Shown piece by piece: positions 42,782-51,847 of a stretch of 54,859 nt of DNA. Below the pieces are notes generated by a model. That model did not search any database. It had not been told where the DNA came from and saw nothing but the letters and a program-made list of their open reading frames with translations. Position 1 is the stretch's first letter. Every line of letters begins with the position of its first letter. The stretch is from Acholeplasma sp. (GTDB lineage: Bacteria > Bacillota_I > Bacilli_A > Acholeplasmatales > Acholeplasmataceae), in assembly GCA_012838065.1 (NCBI GenBank), contig DUPY01000026.1, positions 1-54,859 of the forward strand. The letters run 5' to 3'. Both the position numbers and the translations under genes were made by a program.

Positions 42782-44491
42782 ATGAAATACACACATCATA
42801 ATAATGAATTAACACTAAAAAATTTAGGTGAACAAGTATATTTAAAAGGCTGGGTTGCTAAAGTAAGAAACTTAGGTGCCCTAATCTTTATTGACTTAAG
42901 AGACCGTTTTGGTATTACACAATTAGTTGTAAAACCAGAATTTAAAGATTATGCTCTAGCAGAAAAAATTCGTAATGAATACGTCATTGAAGTTCAAGGT
43001 GTTGTTATTGAACGCGAAAGTAAAAATAAAAACATCTTAACAGGAGAGATTGAAGTAGAGGTTACAAATTTAAATATCTTTAGTACAGCTGAAACAACGC
43101 CAATACAAATTACAAATGAAACAGATGCACTTGAAGAAACACGATTGAAATATCGTTACTTAGATTTAAGAAGACCTCGTGCACAAAAATTTCTAATTCA
43201 AAGACATCATATTATGCAACAAGTACGTAGCGTACTTGTAAGACGTGGATTTTACGAATTAGAAACGCCAATGCTTGGTTTATCTACGCCAGAAGGAGCT
43301 AGAGACTATTTAGTGCCTTCTAGATTATATCCGGGTCATTTTTATGCACTACCACAATCACCACAAATGTATAAACAATTATTTATGGTTGCTGGTTTTG
43401 AGAAGTACTTCCAATTTGCAAAATGTTTCCGTGATGAAGACTTGAGAGCTGACCGTCAACCAGAGTTTACACAAGTCGACATCGAAGCATCATTTATCGA
43501 TGAAGAAGATATTTTTGAATTAGCAGAAGACATTATTAAAACAACTTTTAAAAACGTATTGAATCTTGATATACCTACGCCATTTTTACGTATGAGTTAT
43601 AATGAAGCAATGGACAAATATGGTTCAGATAAACCAGACATGCGTTTTGAAATGTTATTAGAAAATTACTCATTCTTAGCAGAAAAAGTTCCATTCTTCG
43701 AAAACGAAGTTGTTAAAGGATTTGTTGCTAAGGGCGCTCAAAATGAATTTACACGTAAACGAATTGATGAATTGACTGCCCTTGTAAAAAAACATCACGG
43801 AAAAGCGCTAGCATTTGTAAAAAAAGCAAACAATGAATACAGTGGAAGTATTGCAAAATTTTTAGATGATGCAATCTATGATCAACTCAAACTAGATAAT
43901 GAAGACATCCTATTCTTAGTTCCTGGAACATATGACAACGTTTCGCAAAGTTTAGGCACACTAAGAATTGAGGTTGCACGCCAACTTGGTTTAATTGATG
44001 AAAATAGATACAGTTTCCTATGGGTTGTTGATTGGCCACTTTTAGAGTACAGTGAAGATGAAGGACGCTTTTATGCGAAACATCATCCATTTACTGCAGC
44101 AAAAGATTTTAATGAATTAAAAAATAATCCAAAAGAAGCACTAGCAAAAGCTTATGATGTTGTTTTAAATGGGTATGAGCTTGGTGGCGGGTCAATTCGT
44201 ATCCACAATCAAGAAGATCAAGCCCTTATGTTTGAAACTTTAGGCTTTAGCAAAGATGATATTCGTACAAAATTTGGTTTCTTTGTAGATGCCCTTAAGT
44301 ATGGTACGCCTCCACATGGTGGCATTGCTTTAGGTTTTGACAGACTTGTTATGTTAATGACAAAAACAGATAACATCAAGGACGTCATCGCATTCCCTAA
44401 AACACAAAGTGCTAAAGACCAAATGACAAATGCTCCAGGAGTTGTTGAACAAAAACAACTTAATGAATTAAAAATAAAGGTGGGCGAATAA
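42782..44491 (+). CDS. aspS: Aspartyl-tRNA synthetase
   Basis: Class II synthetase of bacterial size (569 residues): N-terminal OB fold (LKGWVAKVRNLGALIFIDLRD), motif 2 CFRDEDLRADRQPEFTQVD, the inserted GAD-like domain, and motif 3 GIALGFDRLVMLM. I use the ATG at 42782, 7 bases after AGGTGA; a GTG three codons earlier overlaps the end of hisS. It is co-transcribed with hisS under one T-box. Confidence 0.97.
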   Translation: MKYTHHNNELTLKNLGEQVYLKGWVAKVRNLGALIFIDLRDRFGITQLVVKPEFKDYALAEKIRNEYVIEVQGVVIERESKNKNILTGEIEVEVTNLNIFSTAETTPIQITNETDALEETRLKYRYLDLRRPRAQKFLIQRHHIMQQVRSVLVRRGFYELETPMLGLSTPEGARDYLVPSRLYPGHFYALPQSPQMYKQLFMVAGFEKYFQFAKCFRDEDLRADRQPEFTQVDIEASFIDEEDIFELAEDIIKTTFKNVLNLDIPTPFLRMSYNEAMDKYGSDKPDMRFEMLLENYSFLAEKVPFFENEVVKGFVAKGAQNEFTRKRIDELTALVKKHHGKALAFVKKANNEYSGSIAKFLDDAIYDQLKLDNEDILFLVPGTYDNVSQSLGTLRIEVARQLGLIDENRYSFLWVVDWPLLEYSEDEGRFYAKHHPFTAAKDFNELKNNPKEALAKAYDVVLNGYELGGGSIRIHNQEDQALMFETLGFSKDDIRTKFGFFVDALKYGTPPHGGIALGFDRLVMLMTKTDNIKDVIAFPKTQSAKDQMTNAPGVVEQKQLNELKIKVGE

Positions 44492-44994
44492 TGAAAGAAA
44501 TTACATTAGCAGGCGGATGTTTTTGGGGTGTTGAAGCCTACTTTCAACGCTTAAAAGGAGTTGTTGATACGACCGTGGGTTATGTTGATGGCAACATTGA
44601 AAAACCTACATATCGTATGTTGGTAAACGGTCTTGCAACACATGTTGAAGCTGTTAAAGTAATCTATGATGAAAATGTTGTAGATTTAACAAAAATTTTA
44701 GAACATTATTTTAATATCATCAATCCATTTGCATTAAACAAACAAGGGAATGATGTTGGTATTCAATATCGTACAGCTATTTTCTATAAGGATGAAGAAG
44801 ACTTAAAAATCATTGAAAATTATATGATTAAACGCTTTAAGGATGATCTAAAAAATGTTAAAACATATGTAAGTAATAGGGATGATTTTTATGATGCCGA
44901 GGAAGAACATCAAGATTTTTTAAAGAAAAATCCAGACGGATACTGTCATATTGATTTGTCAGATTTAAAAGGAGATGACTATCATGAAGCGTAA
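44491..44994 (+). CDS. msrA: Peptide methionine-S-sulfoxide reductase MsrA
   Basis: Repairs oxidised methionine in proteins. The catalytic cysteine is in AGGCFWGVEAYF, and GVVDTTVGYVDG and YRTAIFYKDEED follow. The C-terminus has no further cysteine that could act as a recycling partner, so it probably depends directly on thioredoxin. Length is 167. Its ATG shares a base with the aspS stop (TAATG). No msrB is adjacent. Confidence 0.95.
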   Translation: MKEITLAGGCFWGVEAYFQRLKGVVDTTVGYVDGNIEKPTYRMLVNGLATHVEAVKVIYDENVVDLTKILEHYFNIINPFALNKQGNDVGIQYRTAIFYKDEEDLKIIENYMIKRFKDDLKNVKTYVSNRDDFYDAEEEHQDFLKKNPDGYCHIDLSDLKGDDYHEA

Positions 44995-45457
44995 TGATTA
45001 TATTTCATGGGATGAGTATTTTATGGGTGTTGCTGAACTGTCTTCAAAGCGCAGCAAAGACCCAAATACACAAGTTGGTGCATGTATTGTCAATGAACAT
45101 AAACGTATTGTTGGTATAGGATATAACGGTTTACCACATGGTTGTAGCGATGATACATTCCCATGGTCAAATAATCAAGATGATATTACTAATACAAAAT
45201 ATCCTTATGTTGTACACGCTGAAGCAAATGCAATTCTTAATGCAACACAAAATTTACTAAACGCAAGTATTTATGTGACGCTATTTCCATGTAATGAATG
45301 TAGTAAACTTATCATTCAAAGTGGTATTAAAGAAATCGTTTATGTATCTGATAAATATAAAGAAACGGATATGCATAAAGCAGCCCTTAAAATGTTAGAA
45401 GCTGCTGGCATAAAACTACGTAAGATACCTTATGGTAAACTTACATATGAAAAATAA
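44984..45457 (+). CDS. dCMP deaminase (ComEB-like)
   Basis: Zinc enzyme converting dCMP to dUMP for thymidylate synthase. Zinc ligands are in HAEANAIL and PCNECSKLI; the substrate part includes SKDPNTQVGACIVN and GYNGLPHGCSDD. I start at the ATG at 44984, 9 bases after AAAAGGAG; an ATG three codons earlier touches that site. The product has 157 residues. It overlaps msrA by 11 bases and the next gene by 11. Confidence 0.93.
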   Translation: MKRNDYISWDEYFMGVAELSSKRSKDPNTQVGACIVNEHKRIVGIGYNGLPHGCSDDTFPWSNNQDDITNTKYPYVVHAEANAILNATQNLLNASIYVTLFPCNECSKLIIQSGIKEIVYVSDKYKETDMHKAALKMLEAAGIKLRKIPYGKLTYEK

Positions 45458-46460
45458 ACGTTTAAAATTTGTTTTAATATTTTTGTATATTGCAGTAGCA
45501 GTACTCTTTGTTTTACCAAGTAACTTTCAAGCTATAACTCCAGGCAATGTAACAAATGTAGATACTGTGTTTGAACTTAAAGATACAGAAACGAGTGATA
45601 ATTTTTTCACTGTGTCGGTAATTAGTTATTTTAGAGTAACACACTTTCAAAAGTTTCTAGCAACTTTTGACAAAAGGATCGATTTAAGCAAACGTACGGA
45701 ATATGATGAATCGCTATCCTTTTCTGATACAGTTAAACAAGGAAAAATATCAAAAGAATCATCAATTAACAGCTCAATTATCGCTGCATATGAGTTTTCA
45801 AGAAAGTATCAAGAGGAAAATCATTTAACTCATATAGACCCTATATCTATTGATTATGTGTATCAAGGATTTATAACTTATTATGCAACAAATTATCTTA
45901 ATATTGGTGATATCATTGTAAAAATAAACAATCAATCATTTAGTGATTATGCAACTCAATTAGAATATTTACGGTCATTGATTCAAACTAAAGATACGAT
46001 TCTTTTCACGTTAGATGATGGCAAAATGATTGAAATTAAAGAAAGCACCTCATTTATTTTCTATCCGAAATATTTAATTGAAAAGACAATACCACAGTTA
46101 GAAGTACAGAAAGCATTATTAGCTTCTGGTGGTCCTTCAGGTGGTATGATTCAAACATTAAGCTTAGTTGCAAGTTTACTTAAACTAAACTTACAAGATC
46201 TAAAAATAGCTGGAACAGGTACCATCGAAATGGATGCTAATTACACGATTGGTCAGATTGGTGGTATTTTACAAAAAACACATACAGTCATCAAAAATAA
46301 GATGGATTATTTTATTGTTCCAGATTATTATCGTACAAGTCTAGATATTGAAGCGATTGAAATGCGAAAACTAAGTGATAAAATAAAAATCATCTATGTT
46401 ACAAATTTAGAAGAAGCAATGGAAAGATTGGTAGACATATATGAAGAACATATTTTATAG
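45447..46460 (+). CDS. PDZ and Lon-type (S16) membrane protease, YlbL/SepM-like
   Basis: A membrane-anchored serine protease of 337 residues. One N-terminal transmembrane segment (FVLIFLYIAVAVLFVLP) is followed by an extracellular region with a PDZ domain (YLNIGDIIVKINNQSF) and a Lon-type domain. The catalytic Ser lies in GGPSGGMIQTL and the Lys in GQIGGILQKTHTV. Relatives cut peptides or membrane proteins at the outer face. The ATG at 45447 is chosen for its position; only a weak ribosome site is seen and translation is likely coupled to the deaminase gene. Confidence 0.9.
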   Translation: MKNKRLKFVLIFLYIAVAVLFVLPSNFQAITPGNVTNVDTVFELKDTETSDNFFTVSVISYFRVTHFQKFLATFDKRIDLSKRTEYDESLSFSDTVKQGKISKESSINSSIIAAYEFSRKYQEENHLTHIDPISIDYVYQGFITYYATNYLNIGDIIVKINNQSFSDYATQLEYLRSLIQTKDTILFTLDDGKMIEIKESTSFIFYPKYLIEKTIPQLEVQKALLASGGPSGGMIQTLSLVASLLKLNLQDLKIAGTGTIEMDANYTIGQIGGILQKTHTVIKNKMDYFIVPDYYRTSLDIEAIEMRKLSDKIKIIYVTNLEEAMERLVDIYEEHIL

Positions 46461-46824
46461 TCTAAGAAATTTATCAAATCGATATAAAAAAAATAATCGT
46501 ATCATCGATGGGAATACAACAGTTAAAGATGTTGTATATTCTGTTGTTCTCGGTCTATTAAAGAGTATTTTATGGATTTTACTCCCATCACTGCTCTTAT
46601 ATAACCTATCAATCTATCCATTTATTTATCAATTAATGCCCATTTGGATTTACATCATCGTTAATGTGTTTATCTACTTGTCTATTTATTATTACTATAA
46701 GCATTTAAAATTAAGAGTTAATGAAATCAAAGATTTAAATACTAAGTTGTTGCTCAATATGGAATTTATGTTCTCACTATTCGTAACAACAATAATTTTA
46801 ATAATCTTTCTTTCATTTGTATAG
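46441..46824 (+). CDS. Membrane protein of unknown function
   Basis: I do not recognise this 127-residue protein. A basic N-terminus (RNLSNRYKKNNR) is followed by about four hydrophobic segments at roughly residues 32-52, 60-82 and 105-127, ending in a membrane segment. It overlaps the YlbL-like protease gene by 20 bases and precedes lspA by 9, so its translation is tied to secretion and membrane-protease genes. No catalytic motif is visible. Confidence 0.75.
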   Translation: MKNIFYSLRNLSNRYKKNNRIIDGNTTVKDVVYSVVLGLLKSILWILLPSLLLYNLSIYPFIYQLMPIWIYIIVNVFIYLSIYYYYKHLKLRVNEIKDLNTKLLLNMEFMFSLFVTTIILIIFLSFV

Positions 46825-46833
46825 GAGGCTTAC

Positions 46834-47331
46834 ATGAAAATCGGTATTATACTCATTCTAAGTGTTTTGATTCTTGATCAAGGTTCAAAATTATTTGTTA
46901 TGCAAACAATTGCTAAAACGAATGAAACAATTGTTGCATTACCAAACCTACTTGAATTTGAGTTTATATTAAATAAAAATATATCATTTGGTATCCCAGT
47001 GCCTCCATTTGTTATATATGCCGTTATTCTTATTGCTTTGGGTGTATTCATTTACTTATTCAAATCTGTAAACTTTAAAACGGCTAAAATCTTTAGTATT
47101 TCAGTCAGTTTATTTATCGCAGGAACAATAGGCAATTTAATTGACCGCATCATTTACGGTGGTGTAGTTGACTTTATTCATCACCCATTTTTAGGTTCCA
47201 TTCATCGTGTATTAGATTTTATCTACAACTTTGCTGATTTAGCTTTAAATTTAGCAGTTGTATTGTTTGCAATTGATGTCATATTTTTAGAACACAAAAG
47301 GAAGAAACATGAAACAAGAGAAAATATTTAA
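46834..47331 (+). CDS. lspA: Lipoprotein signal peptidase (signal peptidase II)
   Basis: Removes signal peptides of lipidated prolipoproteins such as the MetQ homologue in this window. Four transmembrane segments; the catalytic aspartates are in GNLIDRIIYGGVVDFI and FNFADLALN-type FIYNFADLALN. The NKNISFGI segment replaces the common NxGAAFG. Length 165 is normal. Ribosome site AGGAGG. It overlaps rluD by 23 bases, the common Firmicute pair lspA-rluD. Confidence 0.94.
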   Translation: MKIGIILILSVLILDQGSKLFVMQTIAKTNETIVALPNLLEFEFILNKNISFGIPVPPFVIYAVILIALGVFIYLFKSVNFKTAKIFSISVSLFIAGTIGNLIDRIIYGGVVDFIHHPFLGSIHRVLDFIYNFADLALNLAVVLFAIDVIFLEHKRKKHETRENI

Positions 47332-48214
47332 AATTGAATCTGAATTTGTTGGTGAAAGACTTGACCAATACTTAGTTAAAGCGTTCGAAGATAAAAGTCG
47401 TAGCTTTATTACAAATCTTATTAAAAATGGTGATGTATTGGTCAATGGAAATCAAGTTAAACCGGGTTATTCGCTTAAATTAAACGATCAAATATATGTT
47501 GCAATTAATGAACCCAAATCGTTAGATTTGGAGCCTGTAAACTTAGATTTAGATATCGTATATGAAGATTCGTATCTTTTAGTTGTAAATAAACCTGAAG
47601 GGCTTGTCGTACACCCAGCAGAATCTTATGATGGACCTACCCTTGTACATGGTCTTTTATATCAAAGTGACGAACTAAGTAGTATTAATGGCGTCAAACG
47701 ACCAGGTATCGTTCATAGAATCGATAAAGATACAAGTGGGTTGTTAATTGTCGCTAAAAATGATATTGCCCATCAACGTCTAAGTGAAGCATTTAGTAAA
47801 CATGAAGTTAAGCGTATTTATACGGCTTTAGTTTATGGGAAAATTGATGTTTTAAAAGGTGTTATCGATATGCCCATCGGTCGACACCGTACGAACCGAC
47901 TAAAAATGGCGGTTGACCCAGAAGGTAAACGTGCGGTTACACATTTTAAAGTATTAGAACAATTCGACAAGTACACATTGATAGAATGTGAATTAGAAAC
48001 CGGAAGAACCCATCAAATACGTGTACATATGGCTCATATTGGTTATCCGATCGTAGGTGATCCAATCTATGGACCAAAAGACGTAATAGGCGATACAGGC
48101 CAGTTTTTACACGCACACACCTTAACATTCGTTCATCCAATAAAAAACGAGCATATGACCTTTACAGTCGATATGCCCGAATCATTTAAACAGATGTTAA
48201 ATAAATTAAGATAA
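47309..48214 (+). CDS. rluD: RluD-type 23S rRNA pseudouridine synthase
   Basis: An N-terminal S4 domain (ERLDQYLVKAFEDKSRSFI) precedes the catalytic domain with GIVHRIDKDTSGLLIVAKN (Asp nucleophile) and ETGRTHQIRVHMAHIGYPIVGD. The 301 residues fit RluD/YlyB. Targets would be uridines of helix 69 in 23S rRNA, known for E. coli RluD and assumed here. The gene ends by overlapping convergent rnhC by 9 bases. Confidence 0.92.
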   Translation: MKQEKIFKIESEFVGERLDQYLVKAFEDKSRSFITNLIKNGDVLVNGNQVKPGYSLKLNDQIYVAINEPKSLDLEPVNLDLDIVYEDSYLLVVNKPEGLVVHPAESYDGPTLVHGLLYQSDELSSINGVKRPGIVHRIDKDTSGLLIVAKNDIAHQRLSEAFSKHEVKRIYTALVYGKIDVLKGVIDMPIGRHRTNRLKMAVDPEGKRAVTHFKVLEQFDKYTLIECELETGRTHQIRVHMAHIGYPIVGDPIYGPKDVIGDTGQFLHAHTLTFVHPIKNEHMTFTVDMPESFKQMLNKLR

Positions 48215-49063
48215 ATTTTGCTTTGTGACATTTTTGTAATTGGTTTTAGCTACCAATTCTAATGTCTCAAAGCCTTTTTCTTTGTAGATACGGTAAATCA
48301 ATTCATCAGCAGCTTTGCTAGCGCCTTTGACGAGTTTATAACCTAGTTTTTTTCCATAGCGATTCATTTCTACTAAGAATGCATAACGCGCAATAATTGC
48401 TGCACATGCAACACTTAAATGAATTTGCTCAGCACGGACATGAAATTCGATGTCTCGATATATGAGCATTTCACCTTTTAAATAACTAAAGTAGAGTTGT
48501 GGTGAGCAGAACTGGTCTAAAATAACAGGAATCTCTCCTTCAACTTTTGATTTAGTCTTTAAAATAGATTGATTGTGTAGTAAAGCTTTAATTTTATTTA
48601 AATTATAGCCTTTCTTAACAAGCGTATTGTATTTTTTGGGGTTTAAAATAATTAACGTATGCGTAATTTTTTTAGCAATTTGGTTTGCGATTTTAACGAC
48701 TTGTTGGTCACTCATGCTTTTAGAGTCTCTTACATTAAGCGATTCCAAAAATGGTATGTCATCAATCGATACATACGCAGAGCAAACAACAATCGGTCCA
48801 AAGACATCACCAGTACCCACTTCATCTGCACCAATAGCTGCATAATCCTTTCTGCCTAAAATACGTTTAATTAATATTAATTCATGAGCAATTTCTTCAC
48901 CTTGAAGAACAACTTTCAATGAATTATACGCTGTTATTTTACAATCATTATGGCGTGCTTGAAAAGCAATTAAAGGATTATTATTTTCCTCTAAATGATT
49001 TTGATAGACCGTATGCAATTTTTCTAATTCATTTTTATCTAAAATGATGGTAAAATATTTCAT
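48206..49063 (-). CDS. rnhC: Ribonuclease HIII
   Basis: Degrades RNA in RNA-DNA hybrids. The N-terminal part (about 80 residues) is the TBP-like substrate-binding domain typical of HIII, and the catalytic domain has AAIGADEVGTGDVFGPIVV with the Asp-Glu pair, and later SVACAAIIARYAF. Length 285 fits RnhC, not HII. Ribosome site AGGAGA. The next gene, mutS2, starts divergently, an arrangement common in Firmicutes. Confidence 0.94.
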   Translation of the reverse strand: MKYFTIILDKNELEKLHTVYQNHLEENNNPLIAFQARHNDCKITAYNSLKVVLQGEEIAHELILIKRILGRKDYAAIGADEVGTGDVFGPIVVCSAYVSIDDIPFLESLNVRDSKSMSDQQVVKIANQIAKKITHTLIILNPKKYNTLVKKGYNLNKIKALLHNQSILKTKSKVEGEIPVILDQFCSPQLYFSYLKGEMLIYRDIEFHVRAEQIHLSVACAAIIARYAFLVEMNRYGKKLGYKLVKGASKAADELIYRIYKEKGFETLELVAKTNYKNVTKQNLS

Positions 49064-49085
49064 AGAATTCTCCTATTCTTTTTCT

Positions 49086-49094
49086 ATTATAGCA
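49086..49094 (-). promoter_or_regulatory. Extended -10 promoter of rnhC
   Basis: Reads TGCTATAAT on the minus strand, 22 bases before the ATG. Confidence 0.6.
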
Positions 49095-49124
49095 TAAAAA
49101 ATAATAAAAAGGTTGTGTGTTGAC

Positions 49125-51449
49125 ATGAACTTCATGATAAAACCTCTAGAATTAGACATAATTAAAAATCAAATAGCAAAATTTTGCAAGTCGGAATCAA
49201 GTATTCAACGTCTAAGCGATTTAAAGCCAATGACCGAAGTAGATATAATTACTGAAAGTCTAAAAGAAGTCGAACAAATGGCGACGTTTATCGCCAAGTT
49301 TCAATCGATTCCATTTATTGAAAATTTTGACATACACGAACTCGTATCTAAAGCAAGTAAGGGGTTTTATTTTAGTTTAGAAGAGATCCTACAATTTAGA
49401 CTGTTTTTTAAAATGGAATTTGATGCTATAAACCATTTTAGAGCTCAAAGACAAGATGAAAGAACATATGAATCTATTTTTAAATATGTCAATCAATTAA
49501 AGAGTCACTATAACATTTTAAATAAGTTTTATGACATCATGGATGAAAAAGGTGAGATTTATGATAAAGCCTCACCAATATTACATGACATTCGTAAAAA
49601 AATGGCAAACTCAGATCGTACACTACAAACAAAAATGCAAACTTTACTTCAAAAATATCAACAGTATTTAAGTGAAAATATTGTTGTATTGCGTAACGAT
49701 CGACTATGTCTAGCCGTAAAAGAATCTTTTAAGAATAAAATACCTGGTGTGCTTCATGATATGTCACAAAGTAAACAAACACTTTACATCGAACCTGAAG
49801 CAACACGAATTATTACACAGGAACTTGAACACTTGAAACTTCAAGAACAAAATGAAATTTTAAAAATTTTAAGTAAAATATCTGAACAAATACATAAAGA
49901 ATATGAATCGATAAAATTAAACTTAGAGTTGTTCATAGAACTAGACCTCATACAAGCAAAAGCTAAATACGCATTACAAATTGATGGTATGAGACCAACT
50001 ATCAACAAAGAAGGCATCATTAACTTTGTTAGCGCAAGACATCCTTTAATTGATAGAAAAGATGTCGTACCGATTGATATGAAGTTAAATAAAGAAAAAA
50101 ATACGATGCTTATTACAGGACCAAATACTGGTGGTAAGACAGTAGCATTAAAGACACTAGGATTACTTACATTAATGGCTCAATCGGGTATTTTAGTACC
50201 ATTAAAGCCTGAAAGCGAGCTTGCCGTCTTTGATCAAGTATTTGCTGATATTGGCGATGAGCAGTCCATTATGCAATCACTTTCAACGTTTTCATCACAC
50301 ATCAAACGTATCATCTATATGATTGAACATATGAAAGATAATAGTTTGGTATTAATCGATGAAATTGGTAGTGGTACAGACCCAGGTGAAGGCGTTTCTC
50401 TTGCAATAGCTATTATCGAATATCTAAGACAATATGATATTCGAATGATTGTAACTACACACTATTCAGAGTTAAAACAATATGCGTTTGAAACAGAAGG
50501 GATGGTTACAGCAAGTGTGGCATTTGATGTCGCATCATTAAAACCGCTCTATAAATTGACACTTGGAGCTATTGGTTCATCACATGCGCTTTTGATTGCT
50601 AAACGTCTTGGTTTGAGCAATGAAATCTATGAGCGTGCTAAGAACCTACAATTAAATAAGACAAGCGATCTTGCAAAAGTTTTAGAAAAGCTTAACAACG
50701 AAATATATGCAATTGAGCAAGAAAAAGCGTATTTAAAGTCTGAAAATGACAAATTAAATGAACTCATTCGTTTATATGAAGAAAAACGACGAGAACTTTT
50801 TGATAAAGAAGCATCACTTGTTGAAAAAATTACAGATCGTGAAACGTCAAAATTTAAAAAAGCATATCATGAGTTAGAAGAACTAATAGAAGAATTAAAA
50901 GAGAAGAACGCGATAAATCATAAAGACTTGACCGATATTAAAACACGTGTTAATCAAAGTCTTAAAAATGATCAAATTCTTATTGAAGATGAAAAAATCA
51001 ATGTTGATGATCAAGTCTATATACGTTCATATGACCAATATGGTGTTGTTCATCAAGTGAAAGATGATAAATATTTAGTTAAGTTTGGTATGTTTGAACT
51101 TTGGTTTAATAAACACGAACTTGCTAAAGAAAAAACAAAAAAAGAGACAAAAAAAGTACATAAAATTGTACGCCCTAAAAAAGCAGAAGATTTAAAGGTT
51201 ACGACGTTTTCTACAGAAGTCGATTTGCGTGGTAAACGATTCGAAGACGTTAAACGTATCATGGATGACGCAATTGATAAATCACTACTTACAAACGTTC
51301 ATGAACTAAGAATAATACATGGTTTTGGTACTGGTGCGATTAGAAAAGCAGTTCAAGATTACATTAAAAAATCACCCTATATTAAATCAAGCAGATATGG
51401 TGGTGAAGGTGAAGGTTTGAACGGCGTTACCATAATTACACTTAAGTAA
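49125..51449 (+). CDS. mutS2: Endonuclease MutS2
   Basis: MutS paralogue that limits recombination or rescues collided ribosomes, depending on the species studied. Walker A is TGPNTGGKTVALK, Walker B LVLIDEIGSGTDPGEG; a long coiled coil follows and the C-terminus is an Smr nuclease domain (VDLRGKRFEDVKRIMDD, HGFGTGAIRKAV, GGEGEGLNGVTII). The product is 774 residues from the ATG at 49125. The start is uncertain: AAGG lies 12 bases upstream, and another ATG follows three codons later. Confidence 0.94.
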   Translation: MNFMIKPLELDIIKNQIAKFCKSESSIQRLSDLKPMTEVDIITESLKEVEQMATFIAKFQSIPFIENFDIHELVSKASKGFYFSLEEILQFRLFFKMEFDAINHFRAQRQDERTYESIFKYVNQLKSHYNILNKFYDIMDEKGEIYDKASPILHDIRKKMANSDRTLQTKMQTLLQKYQQYLSENIVVLRNDRLCLAVKESFKNKIPGVLHDMSQSKQTLYIEPEATRIITQELEHLKLQEQNEILKILSKISEQIHKEYESIKLNLELFIELDLIQAKAKYALQIDGMRPTINKEGIINFVSARHPLIDRKDVVPIDMKLNKEKNTMLITGPNTGGKTVALKTLGLLTLMAQSGILVPLKPESELAVFDQVFADIGDEQSIMQSLSTFSSHIKRIIYMIEHMKDNSLVLIDEIGSGTDPGEGVSLAIAIIEYLRQYDIRMIVTTHYSELKQYAFETEGMVTASVAFDVASLKPLYKLTLGAIGSSHALLIAKRLGLSNEIYERAKNLQLNKTSDLAKVLEKLNNEIYAIEQEKAYLKSENDKLNELIRLYEEKRRELFDKEASLVEKITDRETSKFKKAYHELEELIEELKEKNAINHKDLTDIKTRVNQSLKNDQILIEDEKINVDDQVYIRSYDQYGVVHQVKDDKYLVKFGMFELWFNKHELAKEKTKKETKKVHKIVRPKKAEDLKVTTFSTEVDLRGKRFEDVKRIMDDAIDKSLLTNVHELRIIHGFGTGAIRKAVQDYIKKSPYIKSSRYGGEGEGLNGVTIITLK

Positions 51450-51455
51450 TAAAAC

Positions 51456-51484
51456 TTGTTAAAAACCTCAGTTTTTAGTATAAT
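51456..51484 (+). promoter_or_regulatory. Promoter of trxA-truB-ribF
   Basis: TTGTTA, 17 bases, TATAAT. The spacer coincides with a small hairpin (TAAAAAC/GTTTTTA, loop CTCA) that could terminate mutS2 transcription. Confidence 0.7.
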
Positions 51485-51509
51485 AAAAGTATAGAAAAGA
51501 GGTTATATT

Positions 51510-51842
51510 ATGAAGGATTTCAAAGAGACAAAAAATTTTGAAAACATTCTTGCAGAAACGGGCTATAAAGTAGTTATGTTTTATGCTGATTGGTGTCCTC
51601 CTTGCAATATGTTAAAACCAATTGTTGCTGAAGTAAGTAAAGAATTAACAAATGTTAACTTTCATAAAATTAACATTGATGAATTCAGACCAGTTGCTGT
51701 TGAAAATGGCGTAAGAGGTGTTCCAACACTTGTTATTTTCAAGGATAGAGATGAAATTGGTCGTTATCCAAAACCAGGTGAAAGAGAAAACCTAATGGGT
51801 AAAGAAAACTTGCTCAATTGGTTAAACCGTCATTTTAGCTAG
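51510..51842 (+). CDS. trxA: Thioredoxin with a CPPC active site
   Basis: A 110-residue thioredoxin fold: VVMFYADWCPPCNMLKPIV carries the active site, VNFHKINIDEF the second strand, and VRGVPTLVIFKD the cis-proline loop. The usual active site is WCGPC; here it is WCPPC. A proline between the cysteines would alter redox potential. It can reduce MsrA and other targets. It heads a transcript with truB and ribF, an unusual neighbourhood for trxA. Confidence 0.93.
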   Translation: MKDFKETKNFENILAETGYKVVMFYADWCPPCNMLKPIVAEVSKELTNVNFHKINIDEFRPVAVENGVRGVPTLVIFKDRDEIGRYPKPGERENLMGKENLLNWLNRHFS

Positions 51843-51847
51843 TGTTG

